In this document: positions 1 to 10,200 of the stretch, one piece after another
Layout: each line of letters starts with the position of its first letter
How positions within the stretch are numbered: the first letter of the stretch is position 1
Assembly: GCA_047627915.1 (NCBI GenBank)
Contig: JBLHTZ010000023.1
Span: forward strand, 1 to 35,029
Direction of reading: 5' to 3'
Origin: NORP294 sp047627915
GTDB taxonomy: Bacteria; Bacteroidota; Bacteroidia; Flavobacteriales_E; Vicingaceae
Length of the DNA: 35,029 nucleotides
The notes under the pieces: generated by a model
Databases searched by the model: none
The model's input: only the letters and a program-made list of their open reading frames with translations
What the model was told of the DNA's origin: nothing
Made by a program: the position numbers and the translations under genes

Positions 1-33
1 AGCGTTATCTTTTGTGAATGGGATGTTGTTCAT
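1..33 (-). CDS. Possible 5' end of an unidentified gene running off the left edge
   Basis: An ATG on the minus strand at 33-31 opens a frame of eleven codons (MNNIPFTKDNA) that continues past the window edge. It points the same way as the purB group and starts about 90 bases after the end of the decayed gene at 126-479. A TAnnTTTG-like box with one mismatch (TTATTTTG on the minus strand, about 65-72) lies upstream at a sensible distance. Eleven codons are too few to name a product or prove coding, and an open plus-strand frame covers the same bases, so this is only a candidate. Confidence 0.25.
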   Translation of the reverse strand, partial: MNNIPFTKDNA

Positions 34-125
34 GCTATATGGCAGTTTAATAACGTGAATTTAACAAAATAAAGGGCATTATTATTGGACTTGAGTGAGG
101 TAGCAAAAAAATAGATAACGAGTCT

Positions 126-479
126 TTAACTCCTTTGATTTATTCGATATAAAAGCCCAGTTGAAATGAATTTACTTCTAAAAGTTGCACCATTGTAGCC
201 AAACCCCTCCGAAAAGATCTAATTGCAAATTGTCGCTGAGCTTAAAAAGATTAAAACAAATCGAAGTTCTTTTCCCTTAAAAAAAGGGGAATGACAAGCT
301 TTTAGATGGATTAAAACTTGGAGCCTAAATCCTGTTTGTACTTGAAATACCCTTTTACCTGCAGCAAATGGGCCATTTGCTTGACCTGCCCTGCCACAAA
401 CTATTTTTTCAACGTATTGCGAAAAAGACGAGAATGGAAGAATTAGAAGCAGAAGAGTTATTCCTTTTTTTGGAATCAT
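126..479 (-). pseudogene. Frameshifted remnant of a small outer-membrane protein gene (Phenol_MetA_deg-like)
   Basis: The ATG at 479-477 starts a clear signal peptide (MIPKKGITLLLLILPFSSFSQ-like, cut after the FSQ). It is followed by GRAGQANGPFAAGKRVFQVQTGF, which resembles the start of small Bacteroidota barrel proteins of the Phenol_MetA_deg type, usually (D)RPGQ/DRPDQ...GKGxFQxExGF. That frame then turns into nonsense and stops at about 219. Family-like sequence continues in other frames: LFKLSDNLQLDLFGG (about 217-262), then GFGYNGATFRSKF and STGLLYRINQRS, ending with a stop at 126-128. At least two frame changes are needed to join these pieces, and the total is far short of the roughly 250 residues I expect for the family. 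I infer a truncated, frameshifted pseudogene; sequencing error is the main alternative. It lies 23 bases downstream of purB on the same strand. Confidence 0.6.
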
Positions 480-497
480 AGTTGACTGTTCTAACTA

Positions 498-505
498 CAA
501 AGTTA
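498..505 (-). promoter_or_regulatory. Candidate Bacteroidota -7 box (TAACTTTG) upstream of the decayed gene
   Basis: The minus strand reads TAACTTTG here, a full match to the TAnnTTTG -7 consensus, 18 bases before the start of the remnant at 479. It overlaps the purB stop codon and sits inside an 8-bp inverted repeat (489-508, loop ACAA). No convincing TTTG -33 element is present at the right distance, so support is partial. Confidence 0.3.
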
Positions 506-1852
506 GAATAATTCTATGCCTATGTAATTGAAAGGAGTAATTGCCTTTAGTTCAGTCTTTATTGCATTTGAAACATTCAAGTTGTCAATAAATTCGGCAA
601 TTGACTGCTTTGTAACTTTTTCGTTTTTTCGAGTTAATTCTTTTAGTGCTTCATATGGCTTGGGAAAGTTTTCGCGTCTAAGAACGGTTTGTATCGCTTC
701 GGCAACAACAGCCCAATTGTCGTCTAAATCAGATTTAATCTTGTCCTCATTAATAATTAGCTTACTCATTCCTTTCTGAAGCGATTTAATGGCTAAAAGA
801 CTATGTGCAATTGGAACTCCTACATTTCGAAGTACAGTAGAGTCTGTTAAATCTCGTTGTAATCTACTAATCGGTAATTTGGCCGCTAAGTGCTCAAATA
901 GCGCATTGGCAATGCCTAAGTTGCCTTCAGAATTTTCAAAATCTATAGGGTTTACTTTGTGCGGCATAGCAGAAGAACCAATTTCGCCTTCTTTAATTTT
1001 TTGCTTGAAATAATCCATTGAAATGTACGCCCAAACATCTCGGTTCAAATCAATTAAAATGGTGTTGATTCGTTTTAGTGCATCGAATAATCGTGCTAAG
1101 TTGTCATAATGTTCAACCTGCGTTGTAATTTGACTTCTTGTTAAACCGAGAGTATCGTCAACAAATTCGTTTGCAAATTCAACCCAATCAATATTTGGGT
1201 AAGCTACAAAGTGTGCATTGAAATTGCCTGTGGCGCCTCCAAACTTTGCAGAGAAAGGTGTGCTAATTAAACCGTTGTATTGCTCTTTTAATCGATCAGC
1301 ATAAACCATGATTTCCTTTCCTAATCGAGTGGGAGAGGCTGGTTGACCGTGTGTTCTTGCCAACATAGGTATGTCCTTCCATTCCATGGCAAATGCGTTT
1401 AATTCTGAAATTACCTCATTTAATTCCAATAAGAAAACATCTTCAATTGCATCTCTTAATGAAAGAGGGATAGCCGTATTATTAATATCTTGAGAGGTGA
1501 GTCCAAAATGGATAAACTCCAATTGTTCTTGTAAATCTGTATTAGCTAGTTTTTCTTTGATAAAGTACTCTACTGCTTTTACATCATGATTTGTGGTTTT
1601 TTCTATTTCTTTAACTCTTTCAGCATCAGTATCATTAAAGTTTATGTGTATGTTTCTTAACTTCTTGTAGTGGTCTTCAGTAACATTGGCAAGTTGGGGT
1701 AGTACTTTACTTAAAGAAATATAATATTCAACCTCAACCCGAACTCTGTATTTGATTAAAGCTGCTTCAGAAAAATACTGAGAAAGTTGACTTACTTTAG
1801 AAGCGTACCTGCCATCAATAGGCGAAATAGCGTGCAATGCTGAATGACTCAT
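503..1852 (-). CDS. purB: Adenylosuccinate lyase
   Basis: This 449-residue enzyme belongs to the fumarase/aspartase superfamily. It makes fumarate twice in purine synthesis, by cleaving SAICAR and then adenylosuccinate, in the cytosol. The superfamily signature GSSAMPHKVNP is intact (about residues 291-301) and holds the flexible-loop catalytic serine. TSQDINNTA (about 119-127) and ARTHGQPASPT (about 165-175) match the conserved substrate-binding blocks of the E. coli-type PurB, whose length of about 456 is similar. The start is fixed by a tight 6-base gap from the preceding metallopeptidase gene, which suggests cotranscription in a DUF5606 - M3 peptidase - purB unit. The identification is secure. 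Confidence 0.97.
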   Translation of the reverse strand: MSHSALHAISPIDGRYASKVSQLSQYFSEAALIKYRVRVEVEYYISLSKVLPQLANVTEDHYKKLRNIHINFNDTDAERVKEIEKTTNHDVKAVEYFIKEKLANTDLQEQLEFIHFGLTSQDINNTAIPLSLRDAIEDVFLLELNEVISELNAFAMEWKDIPMLARTHGQPASPTRLGKEIMVYADRLKEQYNGLISTPFSAKFGGATGNFNAHFVAYPNIDWVEFANEFVDDTLGLTRSQITTQVEHYDNLARLFDALKRINTILIDLNRDVWAYISMDYFKQKIKEGEIGSSAMPHKVNPIDFENSEGNLGIANALFEHLAAKLPISRLQRDLTDSTVLRNVGVPIAHSLLAIKSLQKGMSKLIINEDKIKSDLDDNWAVVAEAIQTVLRRENFPKPYEALKELTRKNEKVTKQSIAEFIDNLNVSNAIKTELKAITPFNYIGIELF

Positions 1853-1858
1853 TTATGA

Positions 1859-3574
1859 TTAATCTTTAAATGTTTTTTGAAGTTCTTCGTAAATGAAGTG
1901 GCTCAATTCCTGTACGTATTCATTCGAGAAGTCGAATTTTATTCCCGCTGCTTCATAAATTTCACCGATTGATTTGGTGTAACCTAATGAAAGGGCGTTT
2001 TTGTATTGTTTTATTGTTTTTTCAGGATCTTTCTTGTAATTCCGCCACATGGCAACAGCGCCTAATTGAGCCATTCCGTATTCAATGTAATAAAATGGCA
2101 CTTCGTATAAATGTAACTGACGTTGCCATTGTGAAGCTTTCAATTTTTCCAGTCCAGTCCAATCGACTTGACCTGAACTAAATTCTTCCGTTAAACTTAA
2201 CCAGTAGTCATTTCGTTCAGTTACCGAATGATTTTTGTGCGTGTAAATCCAATGTTGAAACTTATCGATTGTAGCGACCCAAGGTAAGGTGCCAAGAATA
2301 TCCATCAATTGATCTCTTTTTGCACGCTTTAAATCCTCTTGATTGTCGAAAAATACATCCCAATTATCCATACTAATCAACTCCATACTCATGGAAGCTA
2401 ATTCTGCAATTTCTGAAGTTAATCCCTTAAAATCAGTCAATTCTAATTTGTGGCTCAGTACAGAGTGTATGGCGTGCCCGCCTTCGTGTATCATGGTAAC
2501 AATGTCTCTAAAGGAACCTACTGCGTTCATGTAAATAAACGGATATCCTGATTCGTAAAGTGGATAATTGAAACCGCCCGGTGCTTTTCCTTTTTTCGAT
2601 TCTAAGTCAAGGTGCTTTTTTCGGTTCATTTCGCGCAAACAATCACCAAAAAAAGGGTCGATTTTGTCGAAACATTCAATTGTTTTTTCCAATAATTCTT
2701 CACCGTTCTCGAAAGGCTTTAAAGGTTCTTTTAAATCAATGTCTACACTTAAATCCCATGGCTTTAATTCTTTCAATCCAAGCTTGTTCTTGCGTCTAGT
2801 GGTTACTTCGTTTAATAAAGGAACTAAATGTGTCTTAATAGACGCATGAAATGCTTCGCAATCTGACACTGTGTAATCAAACCTTCCCATTGCTTTGAAC
2901 TTATAATCTCGATAGTTTTCAAAGTTTGCATTGGAGGCAACTTTTTGTCTCAAGTCTATCAAATCGTCATATAAAGTGTCAAGTTTCTTAACGTCTTCAA
3001 ATCGTCGATCTTGAATGAGGTGGTACACTTCTTCGCGAATTTTTCGATCCGTGTTTTTCAGAAACTTTGCTGCAGCTTGCAATGTAAACTCATCACCGTT
3101 ATATGTGATACTCATCTCTGCAGAAATGGCACCATATTTTTGAGACTCTGATTCTAGCTTTGTGAAAAGAGGAATATTTTCCTCTCTAAAAAGTTCTATT
3201 TCGTTCGCAACACTGCGTAATAAAATGGGAAAACCATCTTTCTTCAACTCTTTCTTAAACTCACAGTAGTAGAGTTTTTGATTGAGTTTGTTTTCGAAAG
3301 GTGCTATTTTCGGATTCACGTTTTCAACAAAAAATTGAAACGACTCTTGAAGTTGAGAATTTGCGGTGTCAATATTCATTCGAATATATCTCCATGCAAA
3401 CTCTTCTTCCAATACCGCATTTAATTCACTTCGGTCTTTTAACCATTGCATTAAGTCTGAATGAGATGCAATTTTACGACTCAATAAGTCATCGAAATAC
3501 GGATTAATATTTTCCCAAATAAAGCTGAATTCAGCACTTACAAAAGTTCGAATTGGTTTCTCTGTAACGCTCAT
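1859..3574 (-). CDS. M3 family metallopeptidase (oligoendopeptidase F-like)
   Basis: This 571-residue zinc peptidase of the M3 family (thimet oligopeptidase / oligoendopeptidase F group) probably degrades short peptides in the cytosol, as no signal peptide is visible. The zinc-binding motif HEGGH lies at residues 363-367, with H363 and H367 as ligands and E364 as the general base. The third ligand is probably E391, in SEIAELASMSME, 28 residues after the first histidine, a spacing usual for M3. The helical N-terminal half and the total length fit the family. It starts 10 bases after the DUF5606 gene and ends 6 bases before purB, so all three are probably one transcript. The exact peptide specificity cannot be read from sequence, so I give no gene symbol. 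Confidence 0.93.
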   Translation of the reverse strand: MSVTEKPIRTFVSAEFSFIWENINPYFDDLLSRKIASHSDLMQWLKDRSELNAVLEEEFAWRYIRMNIDTANSQLQESFQFFVENVNPKIAPFENKLNQKLYYCEFKKELKKDGFPILLRSVANEIELFREENIPLFTKLESESQKYGAISAEMSITYNGDEFTLQAAAKFLKNTDRKIREEVYHLIQDRRFEDVKKLDTLYDDLIDLRQKVASNANFENYRDYKFKAMGRFDYTVSDCEAFHASIKTHLVPLLNEVTTRRKNKLGLKELKPWDLSVDIDLKEPLKPFENGEELLEKTIECFDKIDPFFGDCLREMNRKKHLDLESKKGKAPGGFNYPLYESGYPFIYMNAVGSFRDIVTMIHEGGHAIHSVLSHKLELTDFKGLTSEIAELASMSMELISMDNWDVFFDNQEDLKRAKRDQLMDILGTLPWVATIDKFQHWIYTHKNHSVTERNDYWLSLTEEFSSGQVDWTGLEKLKASQWQRQLHLYEVPFYYIEYGMAQLGAVAMWRNYKKDPEKTIKQYKNALSLGYTKSIGEIYEAAGIKFDFSNEYVQELSHFIYEELQKTFKD

Positions 3575-3584
3575 AATTGAAATG

Positions 3585-4124
3585 TTATCTTCCTTTTGCC
3601 GCTCCTTTGGGTGCTGCTTTTTTCCCTTTTGCCGAAGAACTTGCTGTTTTTGCCGCCTTGGCTGCTTTTGGCTTTGGCTTCGCTTTTGAAGTTTCTTTAG
3701 AGGTGGTTTTTGCCTCCTTTTTAGTTATAGCTTCCTCTTCGTCTTGTTTAAGTAAATCCTTAGATTGAAGGAGATTGTACCACTGGATTAGTTTTTTGAT
3801 ATCGCTAGCATATACCCGTTCCTCGTCGTAGTTAGGAAGTACTTCTTTGAGGTAAGCACTTAACTCTGCGGCAGAAGATTTATGTGATAAAACTGCTTTT
3901 CCTTTAGAGGCGTCGAATATTTTTTGGAACACATCTTTTAATAAAATGTCTTCCTCATACGTGTAAATACTAATGTCTTCTAAAGAACTAACTCTCTCAG
4001 CACCATGTACTGGAGTTCTCTTTCCATCGATTAATGACTCGACTATTAAACCAGTTCTGGTTTGCGACACAATTTTTGATAATCCGGGTTTACCCGAGAT
4101 TGAAATGATTCCTGCTAAATTCAT
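3585..4124 (-). CDS. DUF5606 domain protein with a basic lysine/alanine-rich tail
   Basis: A 179-residue protein. The N-terminal ~65 residues (LAGIISISGKPGLSKIVSQT, then LEDISIYTYEEDILLKDVF) match what I know of the DUF5606 domain, a Bacteroidota family of unknown function that looks like a small beta-barrel. A second helical segment (residues ~70-125, AELSAYLKEVLPNYDEERVYASDIKKLIQWY) also belongs to the conserved part. From about residue 132 the protein becomes a low-complexity basic tail built of K, A, S, T and P (KAKPKPKAAKAAKTA), reminiscent of histone H1-like tails. I infer possible nucleic-acid or ribosome contact, but no function is established. It is the first gene of the minus-strand unit with the M3 peptidase and purB. 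The ATG follows a promoter-like box (4150-4157). Confidence 0.85.
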   Translation of the reverse strand: MNLAGIISISGKPGLSKIVSQTRTGLIVESLIDGKRTPVHGAERVSSLEDISIYTYEEDILLKDVFQKIFDASKGKAVLSHKSSAAELSAYLKEVLPNYDEERVYASDIKKLIQWYNLLQSKDLLKQDEEEAITKKEAKTTSKETSKAKPKPKAAKAAKTASSSAKGKKAAPKGAAKGR

Positions 4125-4149
4125 AATATAGTTTCTTTCTGAAAGGGGT

Positions 4150-4157
4150 CAAAAATA
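4150..4157 (-). promoter_or_regulatory. Candidate -7 promoter box (TATTTTTG) for the DUF5606-peptidase-purB unit
   Basis: The minus strand reads TATTTTTG, a full match to the Bacteroidota -7 consensus TAnnTTTG, 25 bases before the ATG at 4124. The nearest TTTG upstream (4184-4187) is 26 bases away, longer than the usual 17-23, so only half of the promoter is convincing. This is the only long gap (4125-4274) on the left side and separates divergent genes, as expected for a promoter region. Confidence 0.4.
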
Positions 4158-4274
4158 CGGAAATGTTAACTGTTTATTTTAATCAAATTCGAATCAACGT
4201 TTTGCTGTCTTTTTTCGTCTTATTAAATTAATAGAATGCGTATTTTAGACCATTAGATTTTTTTAAGACTTTTT

Positions 4275-7200
4275 ATGAAAAAGATAGTACTGTATTTAGG
4301 ATTTTTAGTCTCATTCTTCTTGCTACCTAATCAGGCAGATGCGACTCATATTATGGGAGGTGAAGTTACTTGGGTTTGCAATGCTTTAGGAGAATATATC
4401 TTTACTTTTAAAACATATCGAGATTGCAGTGGAGCAGCAAATGGGGGGCCAAATACTAATTGGCGAATTCAAAACTATCCAAATGTTGGGCAAACTTTTA
4501 CTTTAACAGAAAATACCTCGCAAAGGGTTGACGGGGAAATAGGGCCAAATTGTAGAGCAGGAAGTCCAGGTTTTCAAAATTATACTTGCGCTGCAGGAGA
4601 TCCTGAAGTGGTTTTTGAATATGTCCGAGTAATGAATTCTGTGCGATTGAATGGTACTCCACCTCCTGCAGGTTGGATCGTCACGTATACTCAGGCTGCA
4701 AGAAATGCAAATAATAATTTACTAGGGGCTACAACTCCAAATGCTCATAACATTACGCTTAGAGCAAAAATCTTCTCACATTCTGGATCAGTTGCAAATC
4801 AATGTATCGACAACTCTCCGCAATTCAGAGAGAAAGCAACAAGTTTAATTTGTAGAGGTTCATCATTTACCTACAACCACAATGCAACTGATGATGAATT
4901 AGATTCTTTGGTGTATGAATGGACGAGCCCATTAGATGGTTTTACCGGAACTTATAACGAAGGAGTAAATCCTGCCTTCATTGCTTTTGAGCCTGGCTTT
5001 AGTTTTAACAACCCTTTCCCAGGGCCTGAAACATTGAATTCGGCTACCGGAGAGATATCTGTAAATTCTCCAACTGCAGGAAAGTATGTTTCGGCCGTAA
5101 GGGTAAGTGCATATAAATGTGGAGAGAAAGTTTCAGAAATTGTAAGAGAATTACAATCAGTTATTACTGGGAATTGCGCTATAACCCAAACTAAACCAAC
5201 TATAGATCCGCCTTTTTCTAATGGTATGGGAGGATTTCGCTATAACGATACAGTTAGAGCAGGAGACTTGGTTACTTTCTCCCTTGCAGCTCGAGATATT
5301 GCGAGTTTAAATTTAACTACAATTCCACCTTACTTTGGAGATACTGTTTTTTTAACTGCTACAGGACAGCAATTTGGAACAAATTTTACTTCAACAACTG
5401 GTTGTTTGAATCCACCTTGTGCAACTTTAGGAACAACATTACCTGCCAAAGGATTGTTGGGTGTGAATACAACATTTAGCTGGCAAACAGACTGTAACCA
5501 CGTTTCTTTTACAGATAGGTGTATTAGTGGGCAAAACACATACACTTTCGTTATTACCGCTACGGATGATGAATGTCCAATTCCTTCTTTGAATATTTCA
5601 ACGATTTCAATTACAGTCGTAGGAGATACCGTCATTGAATCTCCTGATGTGAACTGTGTAAATGTCTTAGCTAATGGAGATGTAGTGCTAGATTGGGATT
5701 TAACTCCAAATATCAACAGTTCCTTCACTGCTTGGATGATTTACTCTGCAACAGATAGAAACGGTCCTTTTGTTTTGCTCGATAGTGTAAAAACGTACAG
5801 TACAAACACCTATACTCATATTGGGGCAAATGCCAACAATCAACCAATGCACTATGTAGTGCGTAGTAGATCAGGTTGTAAAGGGATTGTGCAGAATATT
5901 GCGAAGGATACGATTTCAACAATTTTTGTCTCAGCAACTACCAACCCAACTAACGTAGCTGTAAATTGGAATGCAATATCAAACCCAAACCCGGCAGGAT
6001 CTGCTGCTCAATACAGAGTTTTTAGAGAGTACCCAATCGGAACAGGGTTTAATTTATACCAAAGCACGGCAAACACAAGCTTGACCGAAACATTTACTCC
6101 ATGCGCAGATGACGTAAACTACAGAGTGGAATTAGTAAATGCCTCGAAAAGTTGTACATCAAGTTCAAATATTTTGAACTACACTTTTAAATTTCCGGAT
6201 CCACAGACGAATTTTTCTTTTCCAAATAATCAGTGTCCTGGGACACCTATTACTTTTACAAACTTGACGACAATAGCAGGAGGTCCTTTAACTTACTCTT
6301 GGGATTTTGGTGATGGTTCAGCAGCTTCAACGCAAACAAGTCCTACACATTCCTACGCCGCGGCTGGGACATACAATGTTATTCTTACTGCAACTTCTGG
6401 TCAAGGGTGTGATTCAATATTGAGTCAATCGATTACAATTACTTTTCCAAACGCAGATGCTGGTGCAAATCAAGCCATTTGTCCTGGAGGCTCTGCCCCA
6501 ATCGGAGGTACTCCTACAACAGCTTCAGGAAACACAGTGGTTTGGTCACCTGCTGCAGGTTTAAGTAGCATAACTGCTCTGAATCCGATAGCTTCGCCAG
6601 TAAACACTACAACCTATACAGTTACCGTTACGGATGGAAACGGATGTACAAACACAGCTCAGGTGGATGTAGTTGTAATACCATTTCCTAATGCAAATGC
6701 AGGAGGCCCTAAAAGTGTCTGTTTTGGTTCTGGAGTTCAGATTGGAGGTATACCTACTGGTCCAATAGGAGCAACATATGCTTGGAGTTCAAATCCTACT
6801 GGGTTTACTTCAATTATTGCGAATCCAACTGTTTCTCCTACGGTGAATACAACTTATACAGTTATTGTTACCATTGGTTCAGGAACTACTTGCTCTGATA
6901 CGGATAATGCGCTGGTAATTGTTAACTCTCTCCCTACTGCAGATGCCGGTCCAAATCGAAACATTTGCCCCGGAGCAAGTGTGCAAATTGGAGTCGCCCC
7001 GAGTGCTGGGTTTACCTACAGTTGGACACCAACTACAGGATTAAGTAATGCAAACATTGCAAATCCAATTGCTACGCCGACAAGTCCAACAACCTATACT
7101 GTTGTAATTACTGAAACGGCAACAGGTTGTTTTGATGATGCGGTTATGGACGTGTTCTTTAATTCGGTTCCTACACCTGCATTCACTGTAGATAAAACCT

Positions 7201-10200
7201 GTATTAATCAAATTACAGAATTTACTGATGCAAGCACCATTGCAACAGGAACAATAACAACTTGGACTTGGGATTTTGACGATTTAGGAGCAACATCAAC
7301 TGCGCAAAATCCAACGCATCAATTTTCAGCATCAGGAACATATCAAGTAAAGCTAGTGGCGACCAGTAATTTAGGTTGTAAAGATTCAATTACAGTTCCA
7401 GTCGTCATCGACCCAAAACCAACAGTAGATTTTACGTTTGCCAACTTGTGTTTAAATAATTCGACTCAATTTACTGATGGAAGTACCATTGGTTCAGGAG
7501 CAGTTAACACTTGGAGTTGGGATTTTGATGGATTAGGAAGTTCAGTGCTTCAGAATCCTAGTTTTACCTTTCCTGCAGCAGGCACTTATGATGTGAAGTT
7601 GGTTTCAGGAAGTGGAGCCGGTTGTTTAGATTCAATAACAAAACAGATAATAATAAACCCTCTTCCAACTGCAGATGCAGGAACCGATCAAGGCATTTGT
7701 AATACATTCTCTGTTGTAATAGGAGGTTCTCCAACATCTAGCACTCCGAATGTAAGTTACTCATGGGATAACTCAGCTAGTCTTGATAACAGTACAATTG
7801 CAAATCCAACAGCAACTCCTGTTGTAACTACTCGATATAGTTTAACTGTTACAGAAAATACAACAAGTTGTTTTGATACGTCTTCAGTCTTAATTACTGT
7901 GAATCCGATCCCAGTTGTGAACTTTACAGTTGCTGATACATGTGTTGGAAATACAACGTTATTCACAGATGTTTCAACCTTAGTTTCTGGCACAATTGCT
8001 AATTGGTCATGGGATTTTGGAGATGGAGTTGGGACATCTACACAACAAAACCCTAGTTATACCTATACTTTAACAGGGACATATAATGCTAAGCTTGTTG
8101 TTGAAACAGGTATTGGTTGTAAAGATTCTCTTACCAGAACAATTACTGTGGTTTCGCTTCCAAACATTGATGCTGGTGCTGATCAAGTAATTTGTGATAG
8201 AGATACTGTAACTCTTGGAGGTACTCCAACATCATCAACTGCGGGGGTGACATATCTTTGGGATAATGCTGTAAGCTTATCAAATGCATCTGTCTCAAAC
8301 CCTATAGCGTTTCCGAGTGTAACTACTCGTTATCGTTTAACGGTTACAGAAACTGCAACGGGTTGTAATGATACCGCTTCAGTAGTTATTATGGTTAATC
8401 CGGTTCCTGTTGCTTCGTTCACAGTATCGGCAGTTTGTGAGAATGAAATCACACAGTTTACCGATGGAAGCTCTATTCCATCAGGAACTATTGTTTCTTG
8501 GACCTGGGATTTTGGAGATTTACTTGGAACTTCAACTCAACAAAATCCAACCTATCAATATGCAGGCCCCGGAACGTATCAGGTAAAAATAGTTGTAGAA
8601 AGTGCGTTAGGATGTAAAGATTCAATCATCAATTCAATTATTATAAGTCCAAAGCCTACGCCAAGTTTTACGGTTGTAAACTTATGTGAGAATGATGTGA
8701 CTCAATTTACCGATGCAAGTTCAATTGCAACCGGGAGCATTACTTCTTGGTCTTGGGATTTTGGTGATGGGGTAGGAACTTCAAATTCACAAAATCCTGC
8801 TTATACTTTCGTTACTGCAGGTACTTTCAATGTTAAGTTGGTTGTGATTAGTGGTTTTGGGTGTACTGATTCAATTACACTACCTGTAACTATTAATCCT
8901 CTGCCTTCAGCTGATGCTGGAGCGGATCAAGTAATTTGTAATACGGGTACTATTCAAATTGGAGGAATCCCTAGTTCTATCACGCCTAATGTTAGTTATC
9001 TTTGGGATAACACTGGGTCATTAAATAACAATACCCTGCCAAACCCTATTGCTTCACCAACGGTAACAACGAGGTACAACCTTACAGTTACAGAAAATAC
9101 GACAGGTTGTTTTGATACATCATCTGTTCTTGTTACCGTGAACCCTATTCCGGTTGTTGACTTTTCAGTTGCAGATACCTGCATAGGCAATGTAACTTTA
9201 TTCACCGATGCTTCTACTATTTCAGTTGGGAGTATTACAGGCTGGTCATGGGATTTTGGAGATGGGGTAGGAACTTCGAATTCACAGAGCCCTACTTATA
9301 CTTATGTTGTTCCAAACATCTATTCCGTTAAGTTAATTGTAACATCTTCAATAGGGTGTACTGATTCAATTACAAAAACGGTAACTGTCGTTTCATTGCC
9401 GGGTGTAGACGCAGGAGCGGATCAAGCTATTTGTTTGAATGATTCAGTAACAATTGGTGGAACGCCTACTTCAACAGGAACTAATGTTTCTTATGCGTGG
9501 GATAATTCAGCTACCCTAGATGACAATACAATTGCAAATCCTATTGCTAAGCCATTGGTGTCAACGAGGTATAAGTTGACAGTGACTGATCTAACTACTG
9601 GGTGTTTTGATACTACATCCGTATTTGTGGTAGTTAATTCTCTACCAAACGCTGATTTTAGAGCAAGTAAAGTTTGTACTGGTAACCTTACTCAGTTTAC
9701 TGATTTGTCAAATATTGTTTCACCCGCTTTAATTCAAAGTTGGTCTTGGGACTTTGGGGATAATGTTGGAACTTCAATCCTTCAAAACCCGTCATATCAA
9801 TATCAAACTCCTGGTTCGTATACAGTTAAACTAATTGTCACGACAAATTCTGGATGTTTAGATTCGATTAGTAGAAATGTAATTGTAGACACCTTGCCGT
9901 TAGCTGAAGCAGGTGCTGACCGAACAATATGTGAATTGGATACCACCATTTTAGGAAAGACTGCTGTTAGCGGAGAGACTTATTTATGGGATAATGCAAC
10001 TTCATTAACTGATGCAACAATAGCGCAACCCGGAGCTTTTCCAATTGTAGATACTAGATATTTCGTTACCGTAACGAATTCAAATGGTTGTGTTAGTATT
10101 GATAGTGTTGATATAACGGTAGTTCTTGCTCCGAATGTTGACGCAGGAAATGACCTTACAATTTGTGATCGAGATACAATTACAATTGGTGGAACTCCAA

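Noticed and set aside
1..72. Open plus-strand frame ending in TAA at 70-72, as if the 3' end of a gene
   Set aside because: Only 23 codons, with no recognisable motif; the opposite strand has a start codon with a promoter-like box over the same bases. Neither can be proven from this window.
5330..5728. Antisense open frame of 132 codons inside the giant gene
   Set aside because: It lacks any signal peptide or known motif and simply mirrors the threonine- and asparagine-rich composition of the gene on the other strand. Similar antisense frames at 7757-7993, 8996-9205, 9980-10222 and 10223-10441 repeat with the module period, as expected for shadows.
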